NCBI GenBank assembly: GCA_022361535.1
Contig: JAKSAU010000293.1
Location: 1-13,036, forward strand
Reading direction: 5' to 3'
DNA length: 13,036 bases
From: Desulfobacterales bacterium
GTDB lineage: Bacteria > Desulfobacterota > Desulfobacteria > Desulfobacterales > Desulfobacteraceae
Under the pieces are notes generated by a model. It saw only the letters and a list, made by a program, of their open reading frames with translations, ran no database searches and was not told where the DNA came from. Below, in pieces: positions 1 to 7,707 of the stretch. The number at the start of each line of letters is the position of its first letter. Position 1 is the stretch's first letter. Both the position numbers and the translations under genes were made by a program.

Positions 1-40
1 CATCACTGCGAAATTGTTGCAATACCCATAGCCGCGTTTT

Positions 41-58
41 AGTCTTTTCTTAAAGACT
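41..58 (-). repeat. second stem-loop after rplC
   Basis: Inverted repeat AGTCTTT/AAAGACT with a 4-nt loop, 5 nt beyond the first stem-loop. Again no T-run follows on the minus strand. The two hairpins form a tandem structured spacer between rplC and whatever follows outside the window. The bases 1-40 contain an ATG at the very edge (1-3) without a Shine-Dalgarno, so rplD cannot be called. Confidence 0.5.
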
Positions 59-63
59 GATGT

Positions 64-86
64 GCGTTCAACTATTTTTTGAACGC
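64..86 (-). repeat. stem-loop after rplC
   Basis: Perfect 8-bp inverted repeat GCGTTCAA/TTGAACGC with a 7-nt loop, beginning 7 nt after the rplC stop. On the minus strand no T-run follows it, so it does not look like an intrinsic terminator for rplC. On the plus strand it is followed by a T-rich tract (97-103), but no plus-strand gene leads into it. An mRNA stability or processing structure is possible. Confidence 0.55.
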
Positions 87-93
87 TAAAAAA

Positions 94-723
94 CTATTTT
101 TTTACATCAGTTTTCCGCACCTCGACAACCCCTGTTTTAAAGCCCGGGACTGCGCCCTTGACCAAGATGAGATTATCGTCGTGCTTAATATCTACAATCG
201 TAAGGTTTTTGACAGTGGTCTTGTCAACACCCATATGACCAGGCATTTTTTTGCCTTTTATGATTTTTCCAGGCCATGCGGAGTTACCCACTGAACCGGG
301 TTTCCGGTGGTTTCTGTTACCATGGGTTTCAGGTCCACGGCTGAATCCGTGTCTTTTGATGGTTCCCTGGAATCCGCGACCTTTTGAGATCCCGGTCACA
401 GTGACCTTTTCACCTACGGAGAACATATCTACACCCAGGGTAGCACCTGCTTCAACTTCTTCAACGGAGTCGGTTCTGAATTCTTTCATCACCCGAAACC
501 CTTTGTCAGTTGCTTTTTTCAGATGCCCTGCGATGGGTTTATTTAAACGTTCAACAGGTTTTTCATCAAACCCAAGCTGCAGCGCGGTGTATCCGTCGGT
601 TTCTTCAGTTTTAACCTGAGTAACCACACAGGGTCCGACCTGCAGCACAGTAACAGGAACGAGTCTTCCATCAGAGGAAAACACATTGGTCATCCCGATT
701 TTCTTTCCAAGTAATGCACTCAT
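94..723 (-). CDS. rplC: 50S ribosomal protein L3
   Basis: L3 (209 aa) is an early-assembly large-subunit protein whose loop reaches toward the peptidyl-transferase centre. Typical features: N-terminal LLGKKIGMTNVF (4-15), VTGISKGRGFQGTIKRHGFSRG (109-130), HGNRNHRKPGSVG and WPGKIIKGKKMPGHMG in the extended loop, then the strand LILVKGAVPG near the C-terminus. The E. coli methylated glutamine position in the loop is not Q here, as expected for many non-gammaproteobacteria. ATG start 25 nt after the rpsJ stop, with AGGAA 11 nt upstream. In the usual S10 order rplD follows within a few bases, but here it is not seen in the remaining 93 nt. Confidence 0.98.
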   Translation of the reverse strand: MSALLGKKIGMTNVFSSDGRLVPVTVLQVGPCVVTQVKTEETDGYTALQLGFDEKPVERLNKPIAGHLKKATDKGFRVMKEFRTDSVEEVEAGATLGVDMFSVGEKVTVTGISKGRGFQGTIKRHGFSRGPETHGNRNHRKPGSVGNSAWPGKIIKGKKMPGHMGVDKTTVKNLTIVDIKHDDNLILVKGAVPGFKTGVVEVRKTDVKK

Positions 724-748
724 AATCGTTTAAGTTCCTGTTAATGAC

Positions 749-1057
749 CTATAATTTAATTTCAACATCAACGCCGGGAGAAAGATCAAGTTTCATCAAG
801 GCGTCAACCGTCTGCTGCGTGGGCTCAAGAATATCCATCATTCTTTTATGCGTTCTGATTTCAAACTGCTCACGTGACTTTTTATTTACGTGAGGAGAAC
901 GCAGCACAGTAAACTTGTTGATCCTGGTGGGAAGGGGAACCGGCCCCACTATTCTGGCGCCGGTTTTCCTTGCCGTATCAACAATATCTACTGAAGACTG
1001 ATCAAGCAGCTTATGATCATAAGCTTTGAGCCTAATTCTAATTTTAGTCTTCAACAT
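749..1057 (-). CDS. rpsJ: 30S ribosomal protein S10
   Basis: S10 (102 aa) is a small-subunit head protein. In many bacteria it also acts as NusE, pairing with NusB in antitermination and with NusG to link ribosome and polymerase. Conserved parts: [15 protein letters not shown] (7-21), [13 protein letters not shown] (32-44), the extended loop [20 protein letters not shown] (53-72), and the C-terminal [16 protein letters not shown] start; the preceding AAGAAAG is only a weak Shine-Dalgarno, and the gap from the tuf stop is 15 nt, so translation may be coupled. The long S10 leader found in E. coli before rpsJ is absent because tuf abuts it. Confidence 0.98.
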   Translation of the reverse strand: MLKTKIRIRLKAYDHKLLDQSSVDIVDTARKTGARIVGPVPLPTRINKFTVLRSPHVNKKSREQFEIRTHKRMMDILEPTQQTVDALMKLDLSPGVDVEIKL

Positions 1058-1072
1058 TTTTATTGTTCTTTC

Positions 1073-2266
1073 TTATTCTACAATTTCACCAACAACGCCG
1101 GCGCCGACAGTGCGGCCGCCTTCACGGATAGCAAAACGAAGTTCTTTTTCCATTGCGATGGGGTTGATCAGCTCAACGTTAATGGTGGCATTGTCACCAG
1201 GCATGATCATTTCAACGCCTTCTTCCAGAGTCAGAACACCTGTAATATCAGTAGTTCTGAAGAAAAACTGAGGCCTATAACCGCTAAAGAACGGAGTATG
1301 ACGACCACCTTCTTCTTTACTCAGGGCATACATTTCAGCTTTAAACTTGGTGTGGGGATTAATGGAACCGGGTTTACAACAAACCTGACCACGTTCCACC
1401 TGATCACGCTTGGTACCGCGCAGCAGCAGGCCAACATTGTCCCCAGCCTGACCTTCGTCGAGAAGCTTTCTAAACATTTCAACGCCGGTACAAACTGTTT
1501 TCTGAGTTTCTCTGATACCAACGATTTCAATTTCTTCACCAGTCTTAATGATACCACGCTCGATACGACCGGTAACAACGGTACCACGACCTGAGATAGA
1601 GAAAACGTCTTCGATAGGCATCAAGAATGGCTTATCAGTATCTCTTTCGGGCTCATCAACATAAGTGTCAAGCGTTTCAAGCAACTCAAAAATAGGAGCA
1701 GCTTCATCAGCATCAACGTCATCACATTCAAGAGCCTTGAGAGCAGAACCACGGATAATCGGAGTATCGTCGCCAGGGAACTCATAAGTATCGAGAAGCT
1801 CCTGAAGCTCCATTTCTACCAACTCGATAAGCTCTTCGTCATCAACCATGTCACATTTATTCAGGAAAACAACGATCTTGGGCACACCAACCTGACGGGC
1901 AAGCAGAATATGCTCACGAGTCTGAGGCATGGGGCCATCATCAGCGGAAACAACGAGAACCGCGCCGTCCATCTGGGCAGCACCAGTAATCATATTCTTG
2001 ATATAGTCAGCATGGCCCGGGCAGTCAACGTGGGCATAATGACGATTTTCTGTCTCATATTCAACATGGGCGGTAGCAATAGTAATACCACGTTCTCTTT
2101 CTTCGGGCGCCTTGTCGATTTCATCAAAGGGAACAAAGTCGGCGTTGCCTTTCATACCAGCAAGCTTAGTGATTGCTGCGGTCAGAGTGGTCTTCCCATG
2201 GTCAATATGACCGATCGTGCCGATGTTCACATGCGGTTTAGTCCGCTCAAATTTCTCCTTAGCCAT
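1073..2266 (-). CDS. tuf: elongation factor Tu
   Basis: EF-Tu (397 aa) is the GTPase that carries aminoacyl-tRNA to the ribosomal A site. The G domain is intact: G1 GHIDHGKT (19-26), switch I with RGIT (59-62), G3 DCPGH (81-85) with catalytic H85, G4 NKCD (136-139), G5 SAL (174-176). Domain 2 begins near 215 with [18 protein letters not shown] (218-234). Domain 3 contains [21 protein letters not shown] (320-340) and ends in [15 protein letters not shown]. Length is as in the family. ATG start with a clear AGGAGG. It follows rpsG directly and lies 15 nt before rpsJ, so it appears to link the str and S10 clusters in one transcript. Whether a second tuf copy exists elsewhere cannot be seen. Confidence 0.98.
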   Translation of the reverse strand: MAKEKFERTKPHVNIGTIGHIDHGKTTLTAAITKLAGMKGNADFVPFDEIDKAPEERERGITIATAHVEYETENRHYAHVDCPGHADYIKNMITGAAQMDGAVLVVSADDGPMPQTREHILLARQVGVPKIVVFLNKCDMVDDEELIELVEMELQELLDTYEFPGDDTPIIRGSALKALECDDVDADEAAPIFELLETLDTYVDEPERDTDKPFLMPIEDVFSISGRGTVVTGRIERGIIKTGEEIEIVGIRETQKTVCTGVEMFRKLLDEGQAGDNVGLLLRGTKRDQVERGQVCCKPGSINPHTKFKAEMYALSKEEGGRHTPFFSGYRPQFFFRTTDITGVLTLEEGVEMIMPGDNATINVELINPIAMEKELRFAIREGGRTVGAGVVGEIVE

Positions 2267-2313
2267 CTTCTGTATTCCTCCTGTGGAATGTTTTCAAAGA
2301 TTTTTCAAACTAT
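2267..2313 (-). other. rpsG-tuf spacer, position where fusA usually lies
   Basis: This 47-nt gap ends in the Shine-Dalgarno AGGAGG (2277-2282), 10 nt before the tuf ATG. In the common rpsL-rpsG-fusA-tuf order, EF-G (about 690 codons) would lie here. No remnant of an EF-G reading frame is visible. Confidence 0.8.
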
Positions 2314-2781
2314 TTACCACCGAAAATGGGCAAATGCCTTGTTGGCTTCTGCCATCTTGTGCGTATCTTCTTTCTTCTTAATCGCCCCACCACGTTCATT
2401 GTAAGCGTCGAGCAATTCGGCTGCCAATTTATTGGCATATCCTTTTTCAGACCTGCTACGGCTGTAGCTGATCAACCATCTAAAGGCAAGCGCAGTCTGA
2501 CGACTCGGCTTGATATCAGTGGGCACTTGGTAGGTGGACCCGCCGATTCTTCTGGATTTCACCTCTACAGAAGGTCTGATATTGTCGATTGCTTTCTTGA
2601 ACACGTCCAGAGCAGGCTCACCAACTCTTTCTTCGGCGATCATCAATGCATTGGTTACCACTTTTCGAGCGGCATTCTTTTTACCGTCCTTCATAACACA
2701 GTTGACAAACTTAGCTGCAAGCTTCTCTTGCTGTGTGGCATCCTGCATGAAATTTTCTTTAATTATTAACTTTTCTGCCAT
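2314..2781 (-). CDS. rpsG: 30S ribosomal protein S7, divergent N-terminus
   Basis: S7 (155 aa) nucleates folding of the 3' major domain of 16S rRNA and lines the tRNA exit side of the head. Family blocks: LAAKFVNCVMKDGKKNAA (21-38), PSVEVKSRRIGGSTYQVP (70-87), a central ALAFRWLISYSRSR helix, and the C-terminal KKKEDTHKMAEANKAFAHFRW. The first 20 residues (MAEKLIIKENFMQDATQQEK) differ from the usual MPRRR-type basic tail, with only three lysines and several acids. An in-frame stop lies upstream and no better start exists. ATG at 2781 with GGTGG 9 nt before it. M12 is an alternative start but would shorten the protein. It lies 53 nt after rpsL and 47 nt before tuf. In E. coli S7 represses the str operon; no such site is recognised here. 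Confidence 0.95.
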   Translation of the reverse strand: MAEKLIIKENFMQDATQQEKLAAKFVNCVMKDGKKNAARKVVTNALMIAEERVGEPALDVFKKAIDNIRPSVEVKSRRIGGSTYQVPTDIKPSRQTALAFRWLISYSRSRSEKGYANKLAAELLDAYNERGGAIKKKEDTHKMAEANKAFAHFRW

Positions 2782-2834
2782 TTCTAATGTCCACCAAAAT
2801 TATTCTCTATTTAGTTACGAGTGTGCACCAGTCG

Positions 2835-3206
2835 CTATTTCGGACGTTTAGCACCGTATTTTGAACGGCCCTGACGCCTGTCATCCACACCCAGGGTATC
2901 CAACGCACCCCTGACGATATGATAGCGCACACCGGGAAGGTCCTTTACCCTGCCGCCCCTTACCAGAACAACAGAGTGTTCCTGAAGGTTATGACCCATA
3001 CCGGGAATGTAAGCCGCAACTTCCATGCCGGTTGTCAAACGAACCCGGGCCACCTTCCTCAAGGCGGAGTTCGGTTTTTTAGGGGTAGAGGTATACACCC
3101 TGGTGCATACGCCGCGTTTCTGGGGCCCACCCTTCAAAGCAGGTGTACTCACCTTCTTCTCTGCTTTCTTTCTACCTTTTCTTACCAATTGATTAATGGT
3201 CGGCAT
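2835..3206 (-). CDS. rpsL: 30S ribosomal protein S12
   Basis: S12 (123 aa) sits at the decoding centre of the small subunit and helps check codon-anticodon pairing. It is also the main site of streptomycin-resistance mutations. The sequence is canonical: [14 protein letters not shown] at the N-terminus, [17 protein letters not shown] (41-57), [22 protein letters not shown] (71-92), and a C-terminus ending in [10 protein letters not shown]43 and K88, the two classic resistance positions, are wild type, and D89 (the methylthiolation site in E. coli) is present. Start is ATG. The best Shine-Dalgarno, AAGGAG (3220-3225), is 13 nt away, which is long, so initiation may rely partly on the closer GGGAAAG. 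First gene after the promoter in the rpoC-rpsL gap. Confidence 0.98.
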   Translation of the reverse strand: MPTINQLVRKGRKKAEKKVSTPALKGGPQKRGVCTRVYTSTPKKPNSALRKVARVRLTTGMEVAAYIPGMGHNLQEHSVVLVRGGRVKDLPGVRYHIVRGALDTLGVDDRRQGRSKYGAKRPK

Positions 3207-3239
3207 AACTTTCCCAACGCTCCTTCATCAAATATAATA

Positions 3240-3256
3240 TGTCGCCAGACACGACA
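3240..3256 (-). repeat. stem-loop near the predicted 5' end of the rpsL mRNA
   Basis: Inverted repeat TGTCG/CGACA with a 7-nt loop, a few bases downstream of the predicted transcription start. It could be a 5'-end stabilising hairpin, an operator, or chance. Seen in sequence; the function is not shown. Confidence 0.4.
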
Positions 3257-3265
3257 AAATATTTA

Positions 3266-3294
3266 ATCTTACTTTCACTTTTAAAAATTGTCAA
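3266..3294 (-). promoter_or_regulatory. sigma70-type promoter for the rpsL-rpsG-tuf genes
   Basis: On the minus strand a perfect TTGACA (3289-3294), a 17-nt spacer and TAAGAT (3266-3271, 4 of 6 matches to TATAAT) lie in the rpoC-rpsL gap. Transcription would start near 3259, giving a 5' UTR of about 53 nt. No GC-rich terminator follows rpoC, so this promoter probably adds to read-through from the rpo genes. Confidence 0.7.
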
Positions 3295-3312
3295 GCAATA
3301 ATTATTTTTTAT

Positions 3313-6300
3313 CTAAACCTCGGTAAATTCACCATACTCTACTTCGATGTCGTTGTAACCAGGAAAGCCTGTCCCAGCAGGGATCAAACGCCCCATCACG
3401 ACATTTTCCTTTAGACCTTTCAGGCTATCGTACTTGCCTTCGATGGCTGCAAGGGTTAGCACCTTGGTAGTTTCCTGGAAGGATGCCGCGGAAAGGAAAC
3501 TGTCCGTAGACAAAGATGCTTTGGTAATACCAAGAATCAAAGGCTCACCTTTGGCAGGTTCGCCACCATTCATGGCGACTTCCCTGTTGGTCTCCTCAAA
3601 AAGGATACGGTCGACCTGCTCGTCGGGAATAAAGTTTGTATCTCCGGTAGAGATAACTTTTACACGACGCATCATCTGGCGGATGACCACCTCAATGTGC
3701 TTGTCGTTGATCCGTACACCCTGGAGCCGGTAAACCTCCTGGACCTCGTCAACCAGATATTTGGCCAGGGCCACTTCACCCATGATATTCATGATGTCCT
3801 GGGGATTGGCAGATCCGGCAATCAGCGGATCACCCGCTTTTACATAGTCGCCGTCATACACGGACACATGTTGCCCTTTGGGGATAGCATATTCTTTCTT
3901 CTCTCCCACATCAGACGGTGTCACGGTCACTTTCTGACGCCCCTTGGTACCTTTAGACACGGCAACGTAACCGTCGATTTCGGTTAGTACAGTGGGATCT
4001 TTTGGTTTTCTGACTTCGAACAACTCCGCAACCCTGGGCAGACCACCGGTAATATCTTTGGTTTTTGTAGTTGCACGGGGCAGCTTGGCGATAACATCAC
4101 CCGCCATGATCTGATCGTCTTCTTCAACGGTCAGAATGGCGTTGACCGGCAAGTAATACCGCGCAGGTGTTTTGGAATTTGGCAGCTTTACGGATTTGCC
4201 GTCGGTATCCTTGACAGTAATCCTTGGTCGAATATCAGCATCCTTGCCTTCAATAATTGTCCTAGACACCTTTCCGGTAACCGGGTCAATCTGTTCCTGT
4301 ACGGTATTACCGACCATAATATCAGCAAACCTTACCCTACCGGATACTTCGGTAATGATTGGCGTAGTAAACGGATCCCAAGAAGCAATGATATCACCCG
4401 GCTCAATCGTCTGACCATCTTTTACGTGAAGGGTGGCACCGTAAATTACGGTTTCTTTGGCGCGTTCACGCCCTTCTTCACCCACAATGGTCACACCGCC
4501 GCCTTTACGGTTCATGACAATAACTTCGCCCTCGGCAGAGGTTACGGTCTGGATATCTTCATTGTACTTGAGGATACCACCTACCCTGGCCTTGATCTCT
4601 GCGACCTCAACCTTTCGTGAAGCCGTACCACCGATATGGAAGGTACGCATGGTCAACTGAGTACCAGGCTCACCAATAGATTGGGCAGCCACAATACCGA
4701 TTGCCTGCCCGATCTCCACTGTAACGCCGTGGGCCAGATCACGTCCATAGCAGCGTGAGCAAACTCCGTGCTTGGAATTACATGTCAAAACCGATCTGAT
4801 TTTCACTTTTTGAACACCGGCCGCCTCAATTTGGGCAACGTGGGATTCGTCAAGCTCAGTATCCACACCAACGATGAACTCATCGGAATAAGGATCCCTG
4901 ATTTCTTCCTGTGTCACACGACCCAGAATTCTCTCACCCAGCGTCTGAATAATTTCTCCACCTTCATACAGGGCTTCAACTTCAATTCCGTTAATCGTAC
5001 CACAATCAACTTCCACAATTGTGCAGTCCTGCCCCACATCGGCAAGACGACGCGTCAGATAACCGGAGTTGGCTGTTTTCAGTGCCGTATCAGCTAGACC
5101 TTTACGGGCACCATGTGTAGAAATAAAGTACTGAAGAACAGAGAGCCCCTCACGGAAGCATGCAGTAATTGGGTTTTCGATGATCTCACCTGACGGCTTA
5201 GCCATCAAACCACGCATACCAGCCAACTGACGCATCTGATCTTTAGAACCACGGGCGCCGGAGTCGGCCATTACATAAACGGCGTTCAGTTCTTCTTTAT
5301 CTTCTTCACCTTCTTTTCTGGGGGGATTCTTCATGACTTCCATCATGGAATTGGCAATATCGTCTGTTGCCTGAGCCCAGATATCAACAACCTTATTGTA
5401 TTTTTCACCCTGAGTAATCAGACCTTCAGAGTACTGATTTTTTATGTCTTCAATGCTCTGTTCAGCCTTATTTATCATATCCCATTTGGTATCAGGAATG
5501 ATCATGTCATCCACACAAATGGACAGTCCACCCAAGGTGGAGTATTTGTATCCGATATCTTTTAGCCGGTCAGACAGGATAACGGTTTCTTTCAACCCGA
5601 TATTTCTGTAGGCATAGTCGATAAGCCTTACAATGGATCCCTTATCCATAAGCTTGTTTACCAGGGTAAAAGGCAGAGTTGAATTCCTTTCGTCAACCTT
5701 GAAGATGGTATACTTATCACCTACAACTCTGACATCGGTAAACTGACCTTCTTTCATTCCGTAAAGCTGTTCAACCACAACATCAGAAACCTGAAAAATG
5801 TTCTTAAACTCTTTACGTGTCAGAATACCTGTTTTACCACGGGTCTTTTTAATCTCATCATCACTGTACTTATCCAGAACCGCATCGAAATCTTCACCTG
5901 CTTTGAGGTCGGCAAGCGCAGCTTCAGCATCTTCCTGGGTTTCAGTTCTGATCCGGCTCATGTCTAACAGCACATCACCCGGAATTGTTTCCCAAAGCAA
6001 AATTCGACCGGTAGTGGTCTCATACATCTTGTCATCGATGCGCACCTTAATCTTGGCATGCAGATCAAGCTCACCAGCATCGAATGCATAGCGCACTTCT
6101 TCGATACCTGAGAAGGTAATACCCTCTCCGCGCTGGCTGGATACCGCACGCGTCATATAGTAGATACCCAGTACAATATCCTGGGTGGGTACAATAATTG
6201 GCTGCCCGTTAGCAGGAGACAAAATGTTGTTGGTAGAAAGCATCATGACCCGGGCTTCAAGCTGTGATTCCAGCGAAAGAGGCACATGAACGGCCATCTG

Positions 6301-7695
6301 GTCACCGTCAAAGTCAGCATTGAATGCAGGACAAACCAAAGGATGAAGCTGGATAGCTTTACCTTCGATAAGCACAGGCTCAAAAGCCTGGAATCCGAGA
6401 CGATGGAGGGTTGGCGCCCTGTTGAGCATCACCGGGTATTCTTTTACCACAGCTTCCAATGCATCCCAGACCTCAGTCTCTTCTCTTTCCACCATTTTCT
6501 TGGCGCTTTTTACTGTTGATACCAGTCCTTTTTGCTCTAAATAGTTGTAGATAAAGGGCTTAAACAACTCAAGAGCCATCTTTTTAGGAATACCGCACTG
6601 GTGAAGTCTCAATTCTGACCCAACGGTAATAACGGTACGGCCGGAATAATCCACACGTTTACCCAGCAGATTCTGACGGAACCTGCCCTGTTTACCTTTT
6701 AAGGTATCAGAAAGGGATTTGAGAGGCCGTTTGTTGGTTCCGGTAACAACTCTGCCATGGCGGCCGTTGTCAAAGAGCACGTCGACTGCTTCCTGAAGCA
6801 TCCGTTTTTCGTTCCGAACAATAATGTCCGGTGCATTCAGGTCAACCAATCTCTTTAAACGGTTATTCCGGTTGAGGACACGGCGGTAAAGATCGTTAAG
6901 GTCAGATGTAGCAAACCGACCGCCTTCAAGCGGTACCAATGGCCTGAGATCCGGTGGTAAAATAGGACATGCTGTCAGGATCATCCGAGCCGGCTCAATG
7001 CCTGAATTCAAAAAGGCATCTATTACTTTAAGCCGCTTGGCCATTTTCTGCTGCTTGGCCACAGACTTGGTCATGCCGATCTCTTCTTTGAGCTCATCAT
7101 GAACTTCCTGAAGATGAATCTCTTCAAGAAGAGTCAGGATAGCCTCTGCACCGATACCCGCATCAAACGCTTCGTCACCAAAGGTTTCAATGGCTTCGTA
7201 GTATTGATCATCTGACAACAGCTGCATTTTCTTCAAGCCGGTGTCTTTGGGATCAATCACGATATAAGAGTCAAAATAAAGGACCTTTTCCAAATTTTTA
7301 AGTGTCAGGTCCAAAACATTGCCGATCTTAGAAGGCAGACTTTTCAGGAACCAGATATGGGAGACCGGAGAGGCAAGCTCGATATGAGCCATTCTCTCAC
7401 GTCTTACCTTGGACTGGATAACCTCAACCCCACACTTCTCGCAGACAACCCCACGGTGCTTCATGCGTTTGTATTTTCCGCAGTTACACTCGTAATCCTT
7501 TGTCGGACCAAACACCTTGGCACAGAACAGACCGTCACGTTCGGGCTTGAATGTTCTGTAGTTAATGGTCTCAGGCTTTTTTATTTCGCCGTGGGACCAT
7601 TCCCGGATCTGGTCGGAAGATGCCAGGCTAATCTGAACGCCCTGGTAAATCTTAGGATCTTTGGGTTTTGCGAAGAAATCATAAATATTGTCCAA
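3313..7695 (-). CDS. rpoC: DNA-directed RNA polymerase subunit beta' with an extra domain
   Basis: Beta' (1460 aa) supplies the catalytic Mg site and most of the clamp, bridge helix and trigger loop. Visible in order: N-terminal zinc site C70, C72, C85, C88; [14 protein letters not shown] (421-434); catalytic [12 protein letters not shown] with D461, D463, D465 (459-470); pore domain; rim-helix region (about 736-790); MADSGARGS (809-817) leading to the bridge region; second zinc site C898, C972, C979, C982; trigger-loop start [12 protein letters not shown] (1012-1023), then an SI3-type insert (about 1027-1214) as in Proteobacteria, then [13 protein letters not shown] (1215-1227). The C-terminus stops soon after [12 protein letters not shown] and lacks the E. 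coli tail. Residues about 574-673 are an extra block with no E. coli counterpart, described separately. Start is TTG (7695), chosen for its Shine-Dalgarno and for alignment with MDNIYDFF-type N-termini. Followed 106 nt later by rpsL. Confidence 0.98.
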   Translation of the reverse strand: MDNIYDFFAKPKDPKIYQGVQISLASSDQIREWSHGEIKKPETINYRTFKPERDGLFCAKVFGPTKDYECNCGKYKRMKHRGVVCEKCGVEVIQSKVRRERMAHIELASPVSHIWFLKSLPSKIGNVLDLTLKNLEKVLYFDSYIVIDPKDTGLKKMQLLSDDQYYEAIETFGDEAFDAGIGAEAILTLLEEIHLQEVHDELKEEIGMTKSVAKQQKMAKRLKVIDAFLNSGIEPARMILTACPILPPDLRPLVPLEGGRFATSDLNDLYRRVLNRNNRLKRLVDLNAPDIIVRNEKRMLQEAVDVLFDNGRHGRVVTGTNKRPLKSLSDTLKGKQGRFRQNLLGKRVDYSGRTVITVGSELRLHQCGIPKKMALELFKPFIYNYLEQKGLVSTVKSAKKMVEREETEVWDALEAVVKEYPVMLNRAPTLHRLGFQAFEPVLIEGKAIQLHPLVCPAFNADFDGDQMAVHVPLSLESQLEARVMMLSTNNILSPANGQPIIVPTQDIVLGIYYMTRAVSSQRGEGITFSGIEEVRYAFDAGELDLHAKIKVRIDDKMYETTTGRILLWETIPGDVLLDMSRIRTETQEDAEAALADLKAGEDFDAVLDKYSDDEIKKTRGKTGILTRKEFKNIFQVSDVVVEQLYGMKEGQFTDVRVVGDKYTIFKVDERNSTLPFTLVNKLMDKGSIVRLIDYAYRNIGLKETVILSDRLKDIGYKYSTLGGLSICVDDMIIPDTKWDMINKAEQSIEDIKNQYSEGLITQGEKYNKVVDIWAQATDDIANSMMEVMKNPPRKEGEEDKEELNAVYVMADSGARGSKDQMRQLAGMRGLMAKPSGEIIENPITACFREGLSVLQYFISTHGARKGLADTALKTANSGYLTRRLADVGQDCTIVEVDCGTINGIEVEALYEGGEIIQTLGERILGRVTQEEIRDPYSDEFIVGVDTELDESHVAQIEAAGVQKVKIRSVLTCNSKHGVCSRCYGRDLAHGVTVEIGQAIGIVAAQSIGEPGTQLTMRTFHIGGTASRKVEVAEIKARVGGILKYNEDIQTVTSAEGEVIVMNRKGGGVTIVGEEGRERAKETVIYGATLHVKDGQTIEPGDIIASWDPFTTPIITEVSGRVRFADIMVGNTVQEQIDPVTGKVSRTIIEGKDADIRPRITVKDTDGKSVKLPNSKTPARYYLPVNAILTVEEDDQIMAGDVIAKLPRATTKTKDITGGLPRVAELFEVRKPKDPTVLTEIDGYVAVSKGTKGRQKVTVTPSDVGEKKEYAIPKGQHVSVYDGDYVKAGDPLIAGSANPQDIMNIMGEVALAKYLVDEVQEVYRLQGVRINDKHIEVVIRQMMRRVKVISTGDTNFIPDEQVDRILFEETNREVAMNGGEPAKGEPLILGITKASLSTDSFLSAASFQETTKVLTLAAIEGKYDSLKGLKENVVMGRLIPAGTGFPGYNDIEVEYGEFTEV
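5677..5976 (-). other. parvulin/PpiC-like domain inserted in the beta' pore domain
   Basis: In-frame segment of rpoC encoding about residues 574-673. E. coli beta' runs directly from GRALLWMIVPKG to LPYSIVNQ. Here [11 protein letters not shown] (563-573) and LPFTLVNK (674-681) are separated by about 100 residues. Residue offsets to E. coli agree: about -12 just before the block and +87 just after it, placing the junction near E. coli residue 585-587. The inserted sequence follows the parvulin order: strand MSRIRTET, helix [14 protein letters not shown], then [26 protein letters not shown], the helix before [11 protein letters not shown], and the last strand [10 protein letters not shown]. PpiC-type domains show the pattern HILVK, DF..LAKK.S, GGDLG.F, GYHIIKV. 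The two usual histidine positions are R581 and T663 here, so isomerase activity is doubtful. The homology call is from pattern recognition, not a profile search. Confidence 0.75.
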
Positions 7696-7701
7696 TGTCT
7701 T

Positions 7702-7707
7702 CTCCTT
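7702..7707 (-). promoter_or_regulatory. ribosome binding site of rpoC, overlapping the rpoB stop
   Basis: AAGGAG on the minus strand, 6 nt before a TTG codon (7693-7695). Its first two bases are the last two of the rpoB TAA. This supports the TTG as the rpoC start and suggests that ribosomes finishing rpoB re-initiate on rpoC, keeping the two subunits in step. Confidence 0.85.

Noticed and set aside
1..3. rplD start codon at the window edge
   Set aside because: A single ATG with no Shine-Dalgarno and no following sequence cannot support a gene call.
64..103. Intrinsic terminator for rplC
   Set aside because: The T-rich tract lies on the wrong side of the stem-loop for minus-strand transcription.
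1013..1594. 193-aa plus-strand open frame opposite tuf
   Set aside because: It mirrors the strongly biased codons of tuf on the other strand, has no recognisable domain, and tuf is unmistakable.
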